In this document: piece after piece, positions 1 through 6,018 of the stretch | Layout: each line of letters begins with the position of its first letter | How positions within the stretch are numbered: the first letter of the stretch is position 1 | NCBI GenBank assembly: GCA_947630415.1 | Contig: CANRHM010000021.1 | Span: 1 to 13,970, forward strand | Length of the DNA stretch: 13,970 nucleotides | Direction: 5' to 3' | Source: an uncultured Bacilli bacterium | Lineage (GTDB): Bacteria; Bacillota_I; Bacilli_A; RF39; UBA660 | Notes under the pieces: model-generated | Told to the model about the DNA's origin: nothing | Seen by the model: the letters and a program-made list of their open reading frames with translations, nothing else | Database searches by the model: none | Program-made: the position numbers and the translations under genes

Positions 1-653
1 AAAACAGGTTCTACTTTCACAAACAGTTCTTCACCAAAACGACTCTTACATCCATTGGAAAGTAAAACTTCAAAGTTCGCTTCCATATCTAGATGATTAT
101 CGACATAAATATATTTTTTTCCGTTATAAATGTATTCTTGGTATTCTTTTCCTTCAAAGGAAACCCTTTCATTACCGTATTCTAGTCTGGTATTATCAAA
201 AGTATACACTTTTCCAGTCGTAGGAAGTATGTTAGAATCCAGTTTTTCTTTTAAGATAAATTGTTCGGAGTTCGATGCTACTTTTTGAGGATACTCTAAA
301 AAAGGAACTTGATATAAACCGGGTAAGATTTCAATTTTTTGTTTTAAAAGAGATTCATATAAATGGGAAGAAGGAATTAAGCAAGGTCTTATTCCAGGAT
401 TTCGCATATAAGAAGGAGAAGCAAATGTTTTCCCTTTACTAAAAGCGGTAATGGAATAGTTATACAAAACTTCATAGCTATAGCTATCAAAATCATGCGC
501 AGTTAAAGTCCAAAACTCTCCTTCTTTATAAGCACCTCTTAATAAAGCAAGATCGGTCACATGTGGAGTCTTTCCTTCGATCGTAAAAAGGTTCTTAAAG
601 AAAGGACGTTCTTTATCTTCCTCTTTTATAAGTGTCAGTTCAAAGTAGTCCAT
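1..653 (-). CDS. Tandem-array paralog 1 (DUF6273-like), 3' end outside window
   Basis: This is the last visible member of the tandem array; 217 codons are present and the gene runs off the left edge, so about 70 C-terminal residues are missing compared with its neighbours. ATG at 653 follows the TAG of paralog 2 (655-657) by one base, with the Shine-Dalgarno AAGAAGGGA inside the end of that gene. Visible landmarks are TDLALLRG (about 33-40), FWTL (47-50), GIRPCL (87-92), FLEYPQ (118-123), TTGKVYTFD (about 145-153), YIYNGKKYIYVD (about 174-185) and VKVEPV at the cut edge. GIRPCL is the closest match in the six tightly linked copies to the G-[VI]-R-P-[AC]-L motif I remember from DUF6273-like proteins. 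No signal peptide or membrane helix is seen, so a cytoplasmic protein is inferred. Its function is unknown. Confidence 0.85.
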   Translation of the reverse strand, partial: MDYFELTLIKEEDKERPFFKNLFTIEGKTPHVTDLALLRGAYKEGEFWTLTAHDFDSYSYEVLYNYSITAFSKGKTFASPSYMRNPGIRPCLIPSSHLYESLLKQKIEILPGLYQVPFLEYPQKVASNSEQFILKEKLDSNILPTTGKVYTFDNTRLEYGNERVSFEGKEYQEYIYNGKKYIYVDNHLDMEANFEVLLSNGCKSRFGEELFVKVEPV

Positions 654-690
654 CCTATCCCTTCTTTCCATATCTTTTATAGACTAAGCG
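651..690 (-). repeat. Array junction repeat, copy 1 (paralog 2/1)
   Basis: This is one of five copies of a roughly 40-base junction that covers the last codons of one paralog, its stop and the next start. The other copies are at 1513-1552, 2363-2402, 3225-3264 and 4099-4138. Here the codons are GGA AAG AAG GGA TAG, one base, then ATG, so the GKKG tail doubles as the Shine-Dalgarno. Confidence 0.85.
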
Positions 691-1515
691 TTTCAACGTT
701 TCGTCTGAATCAAAAACAGCTGATTTTTCCTTTATAACGGAGGGCATTAACTCTTTTTTCATATAAGTGTCCAAATAGTATTGTAGAAAAGTGTGTCGAA
801 AGTTATAGTCATAAGTTCCTTCTCCACATTGAAACTGAATACCTCCTAATAGGACTTTGGATGAAATGAGACGTTCTTTATCCCTATCCATCCACCATGA
901 AACCGGTTCTACTTTAATAAAAATATTTTCGCCCATGGTGGTTACATATCCATTCGAAAGAAAAGTGCTATAGGGACGATTGATATCGACATAAATATAT
1001 TTTTGATCTTTATAAATATATTCTGGATACGTTTTTCCTTTAAAAGGAACATATTCACTCCCCTCCCTACTTGCTACAGAATCAAAAACATAGACTTTTC
1101 CAGTTGGAAGAAGGCTATTAGAAGCTAGTTTCTCTTTTAAGAAAACTTGTTCTTGTTTTCCTGCTATTTCTTGAGGATATTCTAAAAAAGAAACTTGATA
1201 GTAGCCTCCAGGGAATTCTTTTTTGTTATTTAAAAGACGGTTCCATAAGATAGAGGATGGAACTAACACAGGAAGAATTCCAATGTCCCGATTATTAGAT
1301 CGGCTAAAGGAATAAGCTCTATTCTTAGTATACGTGATAATATGCGTAGTTCTTCCTTCAAAAGGACTAGAGGTCCAAAAACCACTATAGCTACTGGCAT
1401 CTCTTATAAGAGCTAAATCCGTAAGTTCATTTTGTTCTTCTAATTTTGGAAGATTTTTAAAAAAGTCCTCTTTTGTATCTTGATAAGTTAAAATTGTAAG
1501 TTCAAAGTCATTCAC
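655..1515 (-). CDS. Tandem-array paralog 2 (DUF6273-like), unknown function
   Basis: The protein has 286 residues from a GTG start at 1515. An in-frame ATG 18 bases earlier exists only because the preceding gene's Tyr-Gly codons read TATGG; it lacks a ribosome site, whereas GTG sits just behind AGAGGAGATAAC and aligns with the MNDFEL start of the other copies. Landmarks are TDLALIRDA (about 32-40), FWTSS (46-50), the variable stretch 51-77, GILPVLVPS (about 79-87), FLEYPQ (110-115), PTGKVYVFD, YPEYIYKDQKYIYVD, VKVEPVSWWMD and LLGGIQFQ. The C-terminal segment ELMPSVIKEKSAVFDS is shared almost base for base with paralog 4 but not with paralog 3 between them. No membrane segment is seen. Resemblance to DUF6273/C-type-lectin-like proteins is by remembered motifs only; a biochemical role cannot be stated. 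Confidence 0.88.
   Translation of the reverse strand: MNDFELTILTYQDTKEDFFKNLPKLEEQNELTDLALIRDASSYSGFWTSSPFEGRTTHIITYTKNRAYSFSRSNNRDIGILPVLVPSSILWNRLLNNKKEFPGGYYQVSFLEYPQEIAGKQEQVFLKEKLASNSLLPTGKVYVFDSVASREGSEYVPFKGKTYPEYIYKDQKYIYVDINRPYSTFLSNGYVTTMGENIFIKVEPVSWWMDRDKERLISSKVLLGGIQFQCGEGTYDYNFRHTFLQYYLDTYMKKELMPSVIKEKSAVFDSDETLKRLVYKRYGKKG
704..768. repeat. 65-base block shared with 2416-2480
   Basis: This stretch of paralog 2 (encoding the ELMPSVIKEKSAVFDSDE region) matches 2416-2480 in paralog 4 at 64 of 65 positions by eye, whereas paralog 3 lying between them has a different sequence (ELIPSNVPSKSETFDSSE). This points to recent exchange or duplication between non-adjacent copies. Confidence 0.85.
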
Positions 1516-1552
1516 GTTATCTCCTCTTTCCATAGTTTTTATAGACTAAGCG
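1513..1552 (-). repeat. Array junction repeat, copy 2 (paralog 3/2)
   Basis: GKRR-type junction: GGA AAG AGG AGA TAA, one base, then a GTG start. The rare start codon is the only change from copy 3 around the start and could lower expression of paralog 2 relative to its neighbours (inference). Confidence 0.85.
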
Positions 1553-2365
1553 CTGTAAGTTTTCACTAGAGTCAAACGTTTCTGATTTAGAAGGTACATT
1601 GGAAGGTATTAATTCTTTTTTCATATACGTATCCAAATATTTTTTTAGAAAAGTATCTGAAAAATGACCATTGTATTTCTTTCCACATTCTTGAAATGGA
1701 ATGCCTCCTAAAAGGACTTTAGATGAAATAAGGCGTTCTTTTTCCATATCCATCCACCATAAAATAGGCTCCACTTTCACAAATAAATTTTCACCAAAGT
1801 GACTTATATTATTGGTTGATAGAAGTATACCATAATTTTGAAATGTATTGACATAGATATATTTTTGATTTTCATAAATATATTCTGGATACGCTAGTCC
1901 TATAAAAGGAAGATGACGATTTTCCCAATGTACTGAATCAAAGGTATAGACTTTACCCGTTGTTTGTAATTTATTAGCATCTAACATTTCTTTTAAAGAA
2001 GCTTGTTCTTGCATACTTGCCACATTTTGAGGATATTCTAAAAAAGAAACTTGATAACGATTAGAATCTATCTCTATTTTACTTTTTAAAAGTTGTTTCC
2101 ACAAAGATAAGGATGGGACAAGAACAGGCAGAATTCCCACTTCTCGATCACCAGTCCAAGTATAGGAATCTTCTCCTCCTTTATTATTCGTCATAATATA
2201 ATTATCATGATTAATACTCGAAGTCCAAAAAATGCCCTCACAATGTGCTGCCCTCATAAGGGCTAAATCGGTAACTTCATTGTTTTCCTTCATTTCTTGA
2301 GGGGTTTTAAAATGATATTTTTTCGTATCTTCGAAAGTTAAAATGGTAAGTTCAAAATCGTTCAT
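1517..2365 (-). CDS. Tandem-array paralog 3 (DUF6273-like), unknown function
   Basis: This 282-residue protein starts at ATG 2365, one base after the TAA of paralog 4, with AGAGGAG overlapping that gene's end. Here the upstream ATG seen in paralogs 2, 4 and 5 is ACG, which confirms the inner start as the true one for the family. Landmarks: TDLALMRAA (32-40), FWTSS (46-50), variable 51-76, GILPVLVPS (77-85), FLEYPQ (108-113), TTGKVYTFD (135-143), YPEYIYENQKYIYV (about 159-172), VKVEPILWWMD (196-206), LLGGIPF (218-224), FLKKYLDTYMKKELIPS (239-255) and the YGKRR end that carries the next Shine-Dalgarno. A 119-base block is 114/119 identical to paralog 4. The WWMD...RLISSKVLLGGI...FLKKYLDTYM run is similar in layout to the W-x-V...LLIS...S-x-[IL]-[RK]-x-[WY]-L stretch of DUF6273 proteins as I remember them. 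Confidence 0.88.
   Translation of the reverse strand: MNDFELTILTFEDTKKYHFKTPQEMKENNEVTDLALMRAAHCEGIFWTSSINHDNYIMTNNKGGEDSYTWTGDREVGILPVLVPSLSLWKQLLKSKIEIDSNRYQVSFLEYPQNVASMQEQASLKEMLDANKLQTTGKVYTFDSVHWENRHLPFIGLAYPEYIYENQKYIYVNTFQNYGILLSTNNISHFGENLFVKVEPILWWMDMEKERLISSKVLLGGIPFQECGKKYNGHFSDTFLKKYLDTYMKKELIPSNVPSKSETFDSSENLQRLVYKNYGKRR
1937..2055. repeat. 119-base block shared with 2793-2911
   Basis: This stretch of paralog 3 (encoding QVSFLEYPQNVA through TTGKVYTFD) matches paralog 4 at 114 of 119 positions by eye. Flanking sequence, particularly on the variable sides, is far less alike, as expected for a converted tract. Confidence 0.85.
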
Positions 2366-2402
2366 GTTATCTCCTCTTTCCGTAGTTTTTATAGATTAGT
2401 CG
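2363..2402 (-). repeat. Array junction repeat, copy 3 (paralog 4/3)
   Basis: GKRR-type junction with TAA, one base, ATG. The preceding Tyr codon is TAC rather than TAT, which destroys the spurious out-of-frame ATG found in copies 1, 2, 4 and 5 and so identifies the true start in the whole family. Confidence 0.85.
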
Positions 2403-3227
2403 TTTCAAGGTTTCATCTGAATCAAAAACTGCTGATTTTTCCTTTATAACGGAGGGCATTAACTCTTTTTTCATATAAGTATCCATATAATACTTAATAA
2501 AAGTTTGTTCCAAGTGATTGTTATAAGACTTTTCATGCAATTGAAACTGGATTCCTCCTAAAAGAACTTTGGATGCTATCAATCTTTCTTTTTCTAAATC
2601 CATCCACCATACGACTGGTTCTACTTTCACAAATAAATTTTCGTACTTCCTAGTTTCATGTCCTGAAGATAGATAGACACTATCATAGCGATTGGTATCA
2701 ACATAAATGTATTTTTGGTTATTATAACTATATTCGGGATAGGCCTTCCCTTGAAAGTGAGTATCTTCATTTCCTGCTTCAAATGTTACAGTATCAAAGG
2801 TATAGACTTTACCCGTTGTTTGTAGTTTATTGGCATCTAACATTTCTTTTAAGGAAGCTTGTTCTTGCATACGAGCCACATTTTGAGGATATTCTAAAAA
2901 AGAAACTTGATGTAGATGCGAAGCCATCTCTGTTTTACTTTTTAAAAGTTGCTTCCACAAAGTTGAAGAGGGAACAAGAACAGGAAGCATTCCTACTCCT
3001 CTCGTACTAGATCTGTTAAAGTAACCTTTTCCTCCTTTGGTATTGGTAATAATAAAAATATCGGATCCTAAAAAGGAACTAGAGGTCCAAAAAAGACCAT
3101 CTTCATTTGCATCTCGTAAAAGGGCTAAATCGGTAACTGCATTGAGATTTTCTATTTCTTGAAGTGCTTTAAAGTAATCTCCTTTGGTCTCTTGATAGGT
3201 TAAAAAAGTAAGATCAAAGTCGTCCAT
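2367..3227 (-). CDS. Tandem-array paralog 4 (DUF6273-like), mosaic copy
   Basis: The 286-residue protein starts at ATG 3227, one base after the TAA of paralog 5, using the AAGAAGGGA at that gene's end. Starting at 3245 would add MERRDK, which is only the shifted reading of the preceding Tyr-Gly-Lys tail. It carries the family landmarks FWTSS, GMLPVLVPS, FLEYPQ, TTGKVYTFD, YPEYSYNNQKYIYVD, VKVEPVVWWMD, LLGGIQFQ and YMDTYMKKELMPS. It is visibly a patchwork: its middle (2793-2911) nearly matches paralog 3, its C-terminal part (2416-2480) nearly matches paralog 2, and its last residues (NYGKRR) return to the paralog 3 type. The stretch between FWTSS and GMLPVL differs from both. Cytoplasmic location is inferred from the lack of hydrophobic segments; function unknown. 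Confidence 0.88.
   Translation of the reverse strand: MDDFDLTFLTYQETKGDYFKALQEIENLNAVTDLALLRDANEDGLFWTSSSFLGSDIFIITNTKGGKGYFNRSSTRGVGMLPVLVPSSTLWKQLLKSKTEMASHLHQVSFLEYPQNVARMQEQASLKEMLDANKLQTTGKVYTFDTVTFEAGNEDTHFQGKAYPEYSYNNQKYIYVDTNRYDSVYLSSGHETRKYENLFVKVEPVVWWMDLEKERLIASKVLLGGIQFQLHEKSYNNHLEQTFIKYYMDTYMKKELMPSVIKEKSAVFDSDETLKRLIYKNYGKRR
2416..2480. repeat. 65-base block shared with 704-768
   Basis: Partner in paralog 4 of the block in paralog 2. The single difference is an A/T change in the codon for the Ala of KSAVFDS. Confidence 0.85.
2793..2911. repeat. 119-base block shared with 1937-2055
   Basis: Partner in paralog 4 of the block in paralog 3. Three of the five differences are silent A/G changes; the other two are adjacent bases that change one codon (Ser in paralog 3, Arg in paralog 4). 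Confidence 0.85.
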
Positions 3228-3264
3228 CTTATCCCTTCTTTCCATATCTTTTATAGATTAATCG
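3225..3264 (-). repeat. Array junction repeat, copy 4 (paralog 5/4)
   Basis: GKKG-type junction (AAG AAG GGA TAA, one base, ATG), nearly identical to copy 1 and distinct from the AGGAGA type of copies 2, 3 and 5. Confidence 0.85.
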
Positions 3265-4101
3265 CTTAAGCGGTTCGTTTGAGTCAAAAGTTTCCGATTT
3301 AGGTGTTAAAGAGGAAGGAATCAATTCTTTTTTCATATAGGTATCTAAATAATGCTTTATAAAAGTATCTTTAAAATCACTGTGATAGGTTTCATTATAA
3401 GATTGAAACTGAAGGCCACTTAGTAAAAGTCTGGTCGATATCAGTCTTTTATTTTTGGTATCTACCCACCAGAAAATAGGTTGTACTTTAACAAATAACC
3501 GGTCATTATAATTTGTTTTAATCAAACCACCTGGAAGAATAAAAGTCTTATCTTGTATATAAGAGTGATTATCGACATAGATATATTTTTGATTTTGGTA
3601 AAGGTACTCTGGGTACATTTTTCCTTGAAAGGAAGTTCTTTCGTCCATTAGATCCACCTTATCAAACGTATAGACCTTTCCTGTTGGAAGCAACCTGTTC
3701 TGTTCTAACTTTTCTTTTAATAGAGGTTGTTCCGTACGAAATACTGCAGCTTGAGGATACTCTAAAAAAGAAACTTGATCCCCCTCTTTTTTTTCTAGAA
3801 GCGATTGATATAGATTAATAGATGGAACTAAAACAAGCCTAATAGCAATCGTTCTTGCAAACCGATAACCAACTCTTTCACTCCATTTACTACCAAGAGC
3901 AACTCCTTTTCTATGATCATCCCACTTCCAATACGGAGGATCCCACCAACTGGAAGTCCAAAAGTCGCCATCACTAAAAGATCCTCTTAATATGGCTAAA
4001 TCGGTAAGAAGGAATTTTTCCCTTTCAAATTCAAGGAGATTTTTTACAAAAGGTGTTCCTAGATCTTGATAAGTTAAAAAAGTAAGTTCAAAGTCGTTCA
4101 T
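3229..4101 (-). CDS. Tandem-array paralog 5 (DUF6273-like), enlarged Trp-rich variable segment
   Basis: The protein has 290 residues from ATG 4101, behind AGAGGAGATAAG at the end of paralog 6 and one base after its TAA. A longer reading from 4161 would overlap 20 codons of paralog 6 and has no ribosome site or family support. The scaffold is conserved (TDLAILRG, FWTSS at 48-52, LVLVPS near 89-94, FLEYPQ, PTGKVYTFD, YPEYLYQNQKYIYVD, VKVQPIFWWVD, YLDTYMKKELIPS), but the variable segment between FWTSS and LVLVPS is longer and rich in Trp and basic residues (several W between residues 52 and 74), and the GI-x-P motif is degenerate (AIRLVLVPS). It ends YGKKG, which encodes the next Shine-Dalgarno. 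Function is unknown; a changed binding specificity is an inference. Confidence 0.87.
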   Translation of the reverse strand: MNDFELTFLTYQDLGTPFVKNLLEFEREKFLLTDLAILRGSFSDGDFWTSSWWDPPYWKWDDHRKGVALGSKWSERVGYRFARTIAIRLVLVPSINLYQSLLEKKEGDQVSFLEYPQAAVFRTEQPLLKEKLEQNRLLPTGKVYTFDKVDLMDERTSFQGKMYPEYLYQNQKYIYVDNHSYIQDKTFILPGGLIKTNYNDRLFVKVQPIFWWVDTKNKRLISTRLLLSGLQFQSYNETYHSDFKDTFIKHYLDTYMKKELIPSSLTPKSETFDSNEPLKRLIYKRYGKKG

Positions 4102-4138
4102 CTTATCTCCTCTTTCCATATTTTTTATAGACAAGTCG
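4099..4138 (-). repeat. Array junction repeat, copy 5 (paralog 6/5)
   Basis: GKRR-type junction (AAG AGG AGA TAA, one base, ATG). It is the most upstream junction of this kind; the paralog 7/6 boundary is unlike it. Confidence 0.85.
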
Positions 4139-4978
4139 TTGTAAGGTTTCACTGGAGTCAAATGTTTCTGATTTAGAAAGTATATTCGAAGGAATCAATT
4201 CTTTTTTCATATACGTATCTAAATAGTGTTTTAGAAACGAACCATTAAAATTACCACGGTATTCTTTTCCATATTCTTGAAACTGAATACCCCCTAATAA
4301 AATCGTATATGAAATGAGCCGTTGTTGTTTTCGATCGATCCACCATAAAACAGGTTCTACCTTGACAAAGAGTTCTTCTTCTAGGTGACTTCTATAACCG
4401 TTTGAAAGAAGGACATAATCGGATGAAGGTCTATCTAAATTGATACAGGTATCGACATAAATATATTTTTGATTTTTATAACTATACTCGGGGTACTTTT
4501 TCTCTTCAAAGGCTTTTTTCATATAACAATTTTCTAATCCTACTCCATCGAAAGTATAACTCTTACCGGTTGGAAAAAGTTCATGATGACTTAATTTCTC
4601 TTTTAATAAGAATTGTTCTTCCATAGAGACTACACTTTGCGGATATTCTAGAAAGACCACTTGATCATAGTCTTGGAAAGCCATTTGCTTGTTTATTAAT
4701 AGTTGTCGATATAGGGTATTCGATGGGACTAAGACTAGACGAATTCCCCCTATTCTGGTGGTTTTGGGCATTTGCCAAATATCTTTTCTTCGATTCATCG
4801 TTATAATATCGTCATTTCCATTACTTAAAGTCGTAAAGAAATAACTTCCATTATTAGCTCCTCGTAGCAAAGCCAAATCACTAATCGGTCCTTCTCCCCA
4901 TCCCGCACATAGAATGGGATTTAAATAACTATCTTGAGTGTCTTCTTGTGATAAAATGGTAAGATCAAATGCATCCAT
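4103..4978 (-). CDS. Tandem-array paralog 6 (DUF6273-like), first of the coupled copies
   Basis: This 291-residue protein is the first of the six closely similar copies and has its own strong ribosome site: AAAGGAGG lies about 7 bases before ATG 4978. A GTG directly before it (4981) is also in frame but sits too near the site. It follows paralog 7 by a gap of about 66 bases with no clear promoter or terminator, so transcription from the promoter near 5970 is likely. Landmarks: SDLALLRGA (about 33-41), YFFTT (46-50) in place of FWTSS, GIRLVLVPS (about 78-86), FLEYPQ, PTGKSYTFD, YPEYSYKNQKYIYVD, VKVEPVLWWID, LLGGIQFQ, FLKHYLDTYMKKELIPS and the YGKRR tail. It lacks a signal peptide. Family assignment is by motif memory and the function is unknown. 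Confidence 0.88.
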   Translation of the reverse strand: MDAFDLTILSQEDTQDSYLNPILCAGWGEGPISDLALLRGANNGSYFFTTLSNGNDDIITMNRRKDIWQMPKTTRIGGIRLVLVPSNTLYRQLLINKQMAFQDYDQVVFLEYPQSVVSMEEQFLLKEKLSHHELFPTGKSYTFDGVGLENCYMKKAFEEKKYPEYSYKNQKYIYVDTCINLDRPSSDYVLLSNGYRSHLEEELFVKVEPVLWWIDRKQQRLISYTILLGGIQFQEYGKEYRGNFNGSFLKHYLDTYMKKELIPSNILSKSETFDSSETLQRLVYKKYGKRR

Positions 4979-5044
4979 CACAAATCCTCCTTTAATATGT
5001 TTTTACTTTGTCTTTGGAAAATGAAATCGATCCTTTTTTCTCCT

Positions 5045-5941
5045 TTATTTTTCTTTTTTAAAAGAAGGCTTTTTATAATAAATGTACTTCTGTAGCACAG
5101 GACTATTGGCCAATATAGAATCTTTATCCTTTTCCATTTCTTTATCTTCACCAAACAAATCAGGAAAGAAATAACGATGCATAAAATCGTATAAAAGCGT
5201 TTCTTTAAAATCTTTAAAAGTAAGCTGATCTGTCATAGGAATACCTCCTAATAAAATATTTTCTGGAAGCATATAGAAGGAATCATCATAAAAGTACCCC
5301 ACCCAAGTGACGGGTTCTACTTCAAAAAAGACATAACGATTATTGACATAAGAAGTATCCTCCAACAGGACCGGTTCACAAAGGGTATTTACGACTGCAC
5401 GAACATACTTTTTTCCATTATAGCGATATTCAGGATAAGAGACGAGTTTTAGTTTAGGAAAATTTTGGGCACCTTTTTGCATCTCATCGATATTTTGAGT
5501 CAGATAAATTGTATAGGTTTTTCCAGTATCTTCTAATTTTTGCTCATGAAGCAGATAAAACAATTCACTTTGTACCTCATGAGGTGCCACCGTTTGAGGA
5601 TATTCACCATAAGTCATTTCAATGGTGTAATTGATTTTATTTACCTGAAGTTTTTCTTTTAATTCTAAACGACTATAGTTTAGGGCAGGACGAAGTCCAA
5701 TGGTAAGATCCTGAAAACTTGCATATTTCCAAGCCTTATCGGATGACTTTGTTAGAAATCCTCCCACTTTTCCATAGGTCAATTTACCTCCATTTGGAGG
5801 TGCTAACCAATATAAGTTTTCATCGGAACACCCAGTTATTTTAGCGAAATCCGTAGGAAGTGAAACGATATTTCTATAATAGAACGTATTTAAAATAGCC
5901 ATTTCATCCGTTGATAATAAATGTAGGCTTTCCATAGCCAT
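5045..5941 (-). CDS. Divergent first paralog of the array (paralog 7, DUF6273-like)
   Basis: The 298-residue protein is promoter-proximal and the most divergent member. ATG 5941 is chosen because AGGAAGTGAT lies just before it. A longer reading from 5998 is excluded since 5998 is part of the -35 box; its hydrophobic extension therefore is not a signal peptide. Motifs are clearer here than in the other copies: TDFAKITG (about 30-37), YWLAPPNGG (44-52), IGLRPAL (81-87), YGEYPQT (111-117), DTGKTYTIY (about 138-146), YPEYRYNGKKYV (169-180), VEPVTW (208-213) and ILLGGIPM (about 229-236). IGLRPAL and YGEYPQT match the remembered GVRPAL and FG-x-YPQ signatures of DUF6273-like proteins, but in the order RPAL first, YPQ and EP-x-W later. 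It ends in a lysine-rich tail rather than YGKRR. Function unknown. Confidence 0.87.
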   Translation of the reverse strand: MAMESLHLLSTDEMAILNTFYYRNIVSLPTDFAKITGCSDENLYWLAPPNGGKLTYGKVGGFLTKSSDKAWKYASFQDLTIGLRPALNYSRLELKEKLQVNKINYTIEMTYGEYPQTVAPHEVQSELFYLLHEQKLEDTGKTYTIYLTQNIDEMQKGAQNFPKLKLVSYPEYRYNGKKYVRAVVNTLCEPVLLEDTSYVNNRYVFFEVEPVTWVGYFYDDSFYMLPENILLGGIPMTDQLTFKDFKETLLYDFMHRYFFPDLFGEDKEMEKDKDSILANSPVLQKYIYYKKPSFKKEK

Positions 5942-5969
5942 GAAAATCACTTCCTCTATATAGTTTTTT

Positions 5970-5998
5970 ATTATAGATAAGAAAAAGAGATAAGTCAA
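5970..5998 (-). promoter_or_regulatory. Sigma-A promoter of the paralog array
   Basis: On the minus strand, TTGACT (5998-5993) and a perfect TATAAT (5975-5970) are separated by exactly 17 bases. Transcription would begin near 5963 and leave a leader of about 22 bases that holds the AGGAAGTGAT ribosome site before ATG 5941. The -35 box lies in the loop and inner stem of the yfhO terminator. No operator-like repeat other than that hairpin is seen. The match to the consensus suggests a strong, housekeeping-sigma promoter. Confidence 0.85.
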
Positions 5999-6009
5999 TT
6001 TATCTCTTT
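5982..6009 (-). terminator. Rho-independent terminator after yfhO
   Basis: A perfect 10-base-pair stem (6009-6000 with 5993-5984) closes a 6-base loop and runs into five T residues (5986-5982) on the minus strand, starting about 10 bases after the yfhO stop. The stem has few G-C pairs, so termination may be incomplete and the array may receive some read-through from the operon. Confidence 0.8.
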
Positions 6010-6018
6010 CGTAAAAAG

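Noticed and set aside
2783..3010. Plus-strand 75-codon frame inside paralog 4
   Set aside because: It lies opposite a conserved coding segment of the array, and no family likeness or ribosome site supports it.
651..4138. Regularly spaced short repeats as a CRISPR array
   Set aside because: Spacing is about 860 bases and the repeats are coding gene ends, not CRISPR repeats.
4979..5044. A separate promoter for paralogs 6 to 1 in the gap after paralog 7
   Set aside because: Only a weak ATATTA/AAAGACA-like arrangement is present, with no acceptable -35/-10 pair and no terminator before it.
5942..5998. Hydrophobic N-terminal extension of paralog 7 as a signal peptide
   Set aside because: The extension would begin within the -35 box and includes the -10 box. 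The ribosome site points to ATG 5941.
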